Source of the DNA: Impatiens glandulifera
Taxonomy: Eukaryota; Streptophyta; Magnoliopsida; Ericales; Balsaminaceae
Direction of reading: 5' to 3'
Assembly: GCF_907164915.1 (NCBI RefSeq)
Contig: NC_061862.1
Coordinates: 83,169,718 to 83,233,717 of the forward strand
Length of the DNA stretch: 64,000 bases
Shown: positions 56,701 to 64,000 of the stretch, piece by piece
Layout of the letters: each line of letters begins with the position of its first letter
Position numbering within the stretch: position 1 is the first letter of the stretch
The notes under the pieces: model-generated
Seen by the model: the letters and a program-made list of their open reading frames with translations, nothing else
What the model was told of the DNA's origin: nothing
Databases searched by the model: none
Program-made: the position numbers and the translations under genes

Positions 56701-59700
56701 GAACCCATGCTTCACCAGTGTTTCACTGTCAATAAGTGAAACAAATATTCAAATAACAATATATGTAAGAAAGTTCAACACCAATCAATATATGTAAGTA
56801 TCACCGTCACCTAATGGCCTCAACTGTGTCAGCATGACCACTTGGTTCCCCAAATGCACTTCCATAATGAAATCTACCACAGGAAACTCCAGCTTTACTC
56901 CCAAGGAGCTCTATCATCTTCCCAACTGTCATTCGGCTGACAAAAGAAAGAGACCATTATCATAGTCATTCCTAATCATTGTTCATATGATAAAATTGGC
57001 AATATGAATCACTTGATAAGGAACGTAAATTGTTGGTCTAGAGGGAAGGGATAATCTTTTTTCTTTTTGTTTTTGGTTTTCTTTAGGGGAAGAAAAGAAG
57101 GAAAGATCAATTTTCTCCTGTTGATAGAGCCACAATATGTCGCCATAATTTTGCAAGATTTGCTTCAAGGTCTAATATATCTCTGATTCAAGTTACGACA
57201 AAGTGGTAGGAATAAAATGTTATATACCTGGGAAATCCATGAGGATTCATAATCAAGTCAGGACAAATGCCACGTTCAGAGAAAGGAAAATCTTCCTGCT
57301 GAACGATAATACCACAAACTCCTTTCTGCCCATGTCTGCTACTAAATTTATCACCAAGCTACAGAATGACAATGATTAGAAAAAGGAAATGAATGATGAG
57401 GATTGTAACTTTCCAAATCATTTAATGCGAAAAATTGAACTTTTCTACCTCTGGCCTACGAGTGTGCCGGACCATAAATTTCAAAGACATATTATTGTTC
57501 CTATCTGAACATAAAGAAACCCGGTCAACCACTGGAGTTTCTCCTGCTGGACCTTTGTAAGTTTGTATGCTGCGTTTATATCCTCTGTATGGTGAAACAG
57601 AATTAAGCAATCTTATTATGAGGATGGAAGCTTCATTGTTAAAATATATGGATTAAAACATACCTGTCATCCAATGAAGATGTTACAGGTGGCCCCATTG
57701 TAACAAGAGGGGTCTGTTTATTGATGTAGATGTCACCTGGCCTAATTATTTCTCCAGGAGCAGCAAGTCCGTCATCATCAAGTATCTACACAAAATCAAG
57801 GAATTCCAAGTATAAGAACAAATGTGATTCTGTTACCAATAAAACGGAGAAAAGTGTAAAAAAACACAATAACTTGATCTTGTTTTAGGATAAGCAACAG
57901 TAGGAGATGGGAAAATAAACTTATTTTATAATGTGGAAGAACATCATTTCATACTAAGACAAGTAATTCTATTTCAGTACTCACAGAATTAAAACAAGCA
58001 ACCATTACTTGATTTACAAACAAAAATAACACAATAGAAAGATGTAAGCTCTAATTTAATGCAAGACAACTGATGCTTGTCTAACTACGGATACCACACA
58101 AAGAGAAAATCTAAATGATGTTCCACCAACTATTAATTAGAACCATTGTGTTTATGCACAATAGTTGTATATATATATATATTTCAAATGTGTACTATAC
58201 TTTTAACCTACAAACTTCATGGGACAAACTACCTACAATGGTCCCATCAACATGTTGATGTTGATATACCTACAAATTCAAATATACAGATATAAATTAC
58301 AACGGTGGCAAGACTTCATTACCGTCATTTTATCAGCATCATGTCCCTCTCTTTGGGGTCTAATTATTCTGTCTTGTGAGTTATTCTCATATTTTTGGCA
58401 TAGAGCAGAATACCTGTGCAAGCATAACCTCAAATAATTATCAAAAAATATCATAACTAAATAATTTCTAGCTGAACAATAAAGACTAGGATATGAGTGA
58501 CGACTTTTTCATAACAATGCAACGGCCAAAACCACGATCCAAAGATGATTTATTCATAACTATTGCATCCTCAATGTCATAGCCACTGTAACTCATTACC
58601 GCAACAGTTGCATTCTGCCCAGCTCCAAGTTTATCATATCCAACCTACAAAAAAACTATCATAATTCATCCCATGATAGAATCATAAATGTTACAATAAT
58701 GCAGTAATTCAGCATACTTACAAGTTCAATTGTTTTTGTAGTCAGCAAAGGCCTCTGAGGATAGACTAAAAGGTATATTAATGTATCCATCCGACATAAC
58801 TGCAAAGCAAGTAAAATCATGTAAGTGCATCAATGGGAGGGAGAAAAGTACAAGGTGTGGAAAACAGTGAACAGCAAACAGCAAACACAGCATTTCTCCC
58901 CCAACAATTAATTAAATTTTCTAACAATGTATCTAAAATGGCCAGCTTGAAGATATTTAATAACCAAAATAACTTCATAACAGGAGTGAACATATTCCAA
59001 CTAAATAATCAAAATACTTGCCTGATTATATGCTATGTTGCCCATAGCTTGCTTCCCCATAGCACACTGTCAAAGATGTATTAATAAAGGCATTGATACA
59101 TGTAAAAATGGAATCCTATTAAAGCAATGGCCTAACTAGATATAGGGTGAGGGGGAAAAGAATAACCTGATATGTATTCCTTGGTGACTGATTATGATGA
59201 GGAAACGGAATTAGACCAGCACAAACACCTAAAATGGTGAAAGGCTCTATTTCAATATGTGTTGTTTCTGTTGTAGCTTCACCTTCATATAAAGCAATCT
59301 GACAAATATAATAGTGCAATATAATTGGAGTATCTGCTATAGGTCAAAAGACAGCTAGTTAAAAAGTTAATGGAATAAACAAACCAGTGAATTGTTCTCC
59401 TCATTGACATCAAGATACTCTATCAAACCATCGCATAGAAAATCATCAAAAGTACGAACTCCATCCTTCAGCAAGGAAAAACATTCAATCATGAAAGCTT
59501 GTTATCAAAATCAACTAATTACATGTAAGACACCTACTATTAACTCCTTCATATGGTGTTCCTTAATTCTCGATATACCCTTGTCAGCAATCACAAGTGG
59601 ACGACATACACGACCTCCATCCGAAGCCAAGTAAACACAACACTGCAAAGCAATTGACCTTTACTATGTATTTCTCAAGGTAAGTAACAAACTATATCTC

Positions 59701-62626
59701 AAACAAAATCTACAAAACATCTAATGACTAAAAATACAAGAGTGGATTCTTTTGGCATCATTTCACTAATGGGATTGCAATATATAGACACCAAAAATCA
59801 TCAAACCTCTTAATCTAAGAAACATAGCAGTAATGTATACAACAATAAAATACGGGGTCTGATATAATAAAATGATTTAATCGTCCTATCATTGGTAAAA
59901 AAAAATACAATAGTAATATATATTGTAATTAAATGAATCTAAGGAAAGAAGAATATCTAGCACTCATACGCCTAAAAGAAAACAATAGCAGCCAGATTAC
60001 CAAATAAATTAAATCCTAATACTAAATTAAAGTTGCATCTAACATTACTTATATAAAAACCAGAGAGAAATTGTACAATACCATAATCAAATAAAATTAG
60101 GTATCTAAAACCCTTTTTTTCCCAATATAGGAAGCTAGCATAACCCCCACAAACCAAGACCTCCATTTCAACGTAATGCGTTCTAAGTGGAAATTGAACC
60201 CGTGACTTTTGGTCTCTTGCCACTTGAGCTACCTTACCGTGTTACCCAATCTTTGGCAAGTCTCACAAGTTAACTAATTACACTTTTATCAATATTGTTT
60301 TTATTTTTTCATGTATTTATATGGGTGTTTACCTTATCAAAGATATACATATAAGTATCTCTCAAAATCTCCCATTATCCTATTCTTCACATATTAATAT
60401 GATAATATAAGAATCTTATAATATGTTAAGTTACTTAACTATTTAATAAATCACTTATAAGAGTCAATAAGAAATGCAACTTGGAGTTAAAAAAATGAGG
60501 ACGGTAAAAGACATTAAATCTTACTTGTTTCTCATTAACAAATACACTAACAAACTCCCCAAGTTTACCAGCTCTTCTCAGCCCTCTCAATACCTTGGCA
60601 AAGATCTATCACAAAATAAATTGGACAAAGTTTTAAGGTGAAGAAAAATTAAATTTAATGAAAAAAGAACAAAAGGAAGCATAAAAGTTATCTAATAGAG
60701 CATTGTACCTGTGGCCTGTTATGCTTGCCAAGAATAAGCCCATTTAATACAACTATAAAGGAGTTTTGTGCATGCAGTTCTTCACTAGAGAGCCTTTTAA
60801 TGTCTTCAACTCCCAAATAATAGCACTGATGTGAGAACATGTCGAAGATATTAGTTTAATATGGGAGATTACGAAAATTATATGGAAAGGGTAATGGAAA
60901 ATTGAACTCAAGACTGTCTGTTCCATTCCAGCTTATTGAGGTGTTAGGATGGTCTTTCTATTTTTTATGACTTTCCTTTTAAACGCTATTTTTTACTATG
61001 AATTATGATATACACAAACATTAGGGGTGATCTAAAACTATGGGTTAAATGGATTGTAATCCAATCTGTTTAAAACTATGGATTGGATTTAGATGGATTA
61101 GGTTAGAACTCAACCGATACTAAATATGGTGGATTATCCCCTTTGTTCACCCCTATAAAGGGTCTTGTGTTGGAGTGAGAAAAGAATGGGAAAAGTAGCA
61201 ATGAGCTAGAAATGAAGATTTATTGTTAGACTGTTATGTGATTTTATTTTATTTTGAGACGGGATTATTCTCTGGGGGAGGCTAGCACAACCCCGCTGCC
61301 ATGACCCCACATACTGACTGGCATGTGATTTACCAATCATTGAGACAATGAACAGGATAATTAAGGAGTTTCCTCCTTAATTAACAGTAACTAGATTGCA
61401 TATATATTCATAAATTAATCTCTACATTACTTCCATACACTCTGTCAACTTATGAGGCACTATTAGTAATTTATACTGCGTATAATCAAATACTAAGTCC
61501 TCATAAAGTATTTGACATTCACAATATCAGAATAAATTAAGATTACTAAGAAACAATAATTGTTCCCTTGAAGCCGTAAAGAGGTAGTTTTCACATAAAT
61601 TTATTAAATAAACAAATATTAGTTATAAGTTGCTTAGAATCACTAAATTAGATGTATTTTTAAAAAAGATATAGTTGTTGTGATATTGTTAATATAGATG
61701 ATATGAACCCTTTCTTGTGTACAAGTTACATGCATCTTAAATATAAAGAAACGGATACTCTAGAGCCAGAAGTAAATACCAATGATGCTATAGGGCCTTC
61801 CTCGTCATCAGTTGTAACATGGGTCATCAACGCAAGATTTTTCACTAATCCACAAGCTTCACCTTCAGGGGTATCACAAGGGCAAAGCATACCCCACTAC
61901 TCCAAAACAAATATACACAATATTACAAGACATAATATTACTATGTGGCATAAACAACTAAGAAAGAACAATACTAAAGCACACCTGACTCGGTTGCAAT
62001 GCTCTAGGTCCACTAACTTTTCTTGATTTCTCAAATTGTGGTGAGACTTTTGTCATGTGACCTACCGTCCCTATAAAAGATAGTCTTGCAACAACCTAAT
62101 GAAGAAAGCTTATGTTAATTGTGACTATAATAAATCAAAGGAAAGATTAAAAAAACAAGCTAGTGAAGACCTGTGTCATTCCTTTCCTGTGCATCCTGAA
62201 CCTTTTGACATCAAAATTACCAGTGGAAAGAGTCCTTTCAAGCCCATTTGTAATGCTATCTGTTACAATGTGCTAGAAGAAGAAAAATGATAACAGTTTG
62301 ATCGAACTTCTTTTCTTACAATTCGCAATAAAAAGAAGAGAAAAAAACCACAATTTGCTTGACAGCTCATAATGTTCGGCATCATTTACTTACTTGAGAA
62401 ATATCAAACCTGCTAGACCGGCTGGCCTTTCCTAGGATGATATCCACATGCTTAATTGTTTCCTCGTTCATTGTCTTGAATAAGTCCTGTACAGCAATAA
62501 AAATCAGGAATACTATCAGGGGAAACAGTAAGACTAGCTTGACAGAACCTTGGTACAAAAGTTTACCTCAAATAGTAGGGATAATAATTGTCCCGACAAT
62601 TCTAACCGTTTATTCCCTACATAGTC
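53787..62626 (-). CDS. RNA polymerase III second-largest subunit, C-terminal 788 residues
   Basis: 24 exons on the minus strand, from 62567-62626 down to 53787-53840, join in frame to 788 residues plus stop. The family is ~1,150 residues, so about 370 N-terminal residues lie beyond the right edge. Signatures in order: [59 protein letters not shown] and [11 protein letters not shown], the metal-binding [73 protein letters not shown] and the C-terminal zinc knuckle CQKC...CSTC. The 'GVCG' and '[13 protein letters not shown]' forms identify the Pol III (NRPC2) rather than Pol I or II paralogue. With the largest subunit it forms the Pol III active centre for tRNA and 5S rRNA synthesis. No lesions were seen. 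Confidence 0.95.
55281..55490. repeat. 125-bp duplication in an NRPC2 intron
   Basis: GTGGATTACTGCCTAAAGAT at 55281 recurs at 55406, with the next ~80 bases (AGATCTTTCGTCTTTCTCTT and beyond) nearly identical. The second copy ends just downstream of the 71-bp exon at 55500-55570. Confidence 0.8.
56189..56632. repeat. ~220-bp tandem duplication in an NRPC2 intron
   Basis: TTTCTTGGCGGTTTCTCATG recurs at a distance of about 220 bases, and the copies are nearly identical through GTGACGTCTTG and TATTGAAGTAGGTAGCTATG. High identity indicates a recent event. It lies in the intron between the exons at 55500-55570 and 56670-56725. Confidence 0.85.
60000..60245 (-). mobile_element. tRNA-derived SINE in an NRPC2 intron
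   Basis: On the minus strand an A-box-like TAGCTCAAGTGG (60220-60231) is followed by a B-box-like GGGTTCAATTTCC (60189-60201) at tRNA-like spacing, then GGGGGTTATGCTAGCTTCC. This is the usual head of a plant SINE. The 3' limit is approximate. Confidence 0.6.
61255..61315 (-). mobile_element. Truncated SINE tail in an NRPC2 intron
   Basis: The minus strand reads GGGGTTGTGCTAGCCTCCC, parallel to the body of the SINE at 60000-60245 (GGGGGTTATGCTAGCTTCC). The tRNA-like head is missing. Confidence 0.4.
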
Positions 62627-64000
62627 CTACAAAAAGAATAATGCAAACACATATCATCATTACTTTCAAGCAAAAGTAATACTTCACTCAGATAAATGGT
62701 TTTCAAAGCCCAAAACTAGCACCAGTCTCCCAAAAAAAGACATGCCCACACAAGGATAAAATAAATTGACAAAAATTATAATAACAAGACATGTTCAAAA
62801 ATAAAAACAACTATAATTGCCAAATTAAATGTAAACGTAAAGAGGCAAATAGAACTACTTCAATGCTAGTTTTATGTAATTAGAACCTACTTCAATGTTT
62901 CATGTCACTAAATTATCAAATTGGGTTTAAATGTACTTATTGATGTTGATTGGTTTAGGGGTATTTGAGGAAACCTCTCACCTAAAATATAAATGTGCGA
63001 CATTTTTCCCAAAATAAAAATAACAAAAAATGACTTTACACATAAAGTTTTGTGTGTTGTGACGTGTTATTTCATACCTTGTGAAGTGCTAGTTTTTCTT
63101 ACAAGTTTGGTGTAATGAATTACGACTTCATACAATACAAACAAATCATCAAAATCAAGAATAAAAGAAAAAGGAAAATAAGGTAAAATGACAATCTCGG
63201 TATCCGCTTTGACACTCCTATCGCACTGCAATCTTCCATCCTACATCACCCAACCCCACTAGACCCACCTATGATTCCTTTCCTTCGATCGAAACATAGT
63301 GAATTTATTGTTACCATATTTGCAATTTCATAAGTATTTATTACTTTTTTAATAGTATAAAATGTTAGTTTAATTTCAGTTATTATAATCAACCACAAAA
63401 ATGAACATGCATTTGACCTGATCAACAACTTACAGGTGAAGATTTTTAAAACTAGCCCAAAAACCAATCCACTTACACCAATAACATTCCACACAAAAAT
63501 ACGAACAACCCATTATTCATTATCTAGAAACTAATTCAATATGTTGAGAAATTGATGTTCCAACCTCATAAACATGCATATAAATTTAATAAATTATTGG
63601 AGTTTTAGCTATTCAAATTGAATATCAAACAAGAACAGAAAGAATAATAACAGATTTAGATATAATATAGATGCTTAGTGTTTGAAACAATATGTAGAAT
63701 TATCTCTCCATCTTTCTTGGAATTGGTGCAATTTACTTGCACAATACATGTTCCTAAATATACACATTGTTTGTTGTCAGTCCTTACTTTTATTATACTC
63801 AATGTCATTTATATATCACATTTCTCATGTAAACTACAAATAATATCTAAATAATATTATCACTCTTTACTCTCAATCTTCACTCTTAAGAGCTCAATTT
63901 TCTACACAATCATTCCAAATTTTCTATGTTTGGTTAAGCTTTAAATTATCCAGCCTCACTTTAGGTAATACATCAAAATAAGAAGTGAGTCCTTCCAAGT
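62627..64000. other. NRPC2 intron running off the right edge
   Basis: No exon matching the expected upstream part of NRPC2 was found here, so this is most likely a single long intron. The stretch 63190-63300 is less AT-rich but not coding in a recognisable way. Confidence 0.45.

Overview
This is nuclear DNA from a flowering plant, most likely a eudicot. Genes carry many short GT-AG introns, intergenic DNA is very AT-rich, plant-only families are present (plant mTERF, GeBP/DUF573, DUF868, plastid rubredoxin), and most of the remainder is plant-type mobile DNA. I cannot name the species. No operons, CRISPR arrays or phage genes are visible.

Layout. Left gene block (1-12.6 kb): a single-exon organelle mTERF protein (+), a plastid membrane-anchored rubredoxin (-), a GeBP-type transcription factor (+) and a five-exon ribosomal protein eS24 gene (-). 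From 12.8 to 24.2 kb a tandem array of about 300-bp, SINE-like units is interrupted by a complete 10.4-kb CACTA (En/Spm) transposon at 13761-24133, with matching CACTGGT ends and a 3-bp ATG target duplication. The CACTA element carries a TNP2-type transposase with one visible frameshift, a decayed multi-exon second gene, and upstream an intact 97-residue ORF that looks like the N- and C-terminal ends of that second gene joined together. Arrays of the hairpin motif CCGAAGG sit at both ends and also in the interior.

From 24 to 47 kb lies an AT-rich repeat sea with no convincing intact gene. It holds two related PIF/Harbinger-like elements in opposite orientation (one nested in a Tip100-like hAT element), a Mutator-like MITE with a perfect 9-bp target duplication, two solo LTRs, a copia PBS/LTR remnant, an 850-bp foldback palindrome, a 21-bp minisatellite, and three broken host-gene pieces (G-type lectin receptor kinase, PHD/GNAT IDM1-like protein, U-box/ARM protein).

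Right gene block (47.5-64 kb): a DUF868 gene (+) and the C-terminal two thirds of the RNA polymerase III second-largest subunit NRPC2 (-). I could follow NRPC2 through 24 exons; its 5' part lies beyond the right edge. Its introns hold SINE pieces and local tandem duplications, and one intron is of the GC-AG type.

The host genes are unrelated housekeeping or regulatory genes (organelle gene expression, photosystem assembly, transcription, translation, Pol III). The only set of genes that works as a unit is the CACTA element, and its short coiled-coil ORF is the most interesting item in the window. Domain and family calls come from reading translated sequence; no database search was run.
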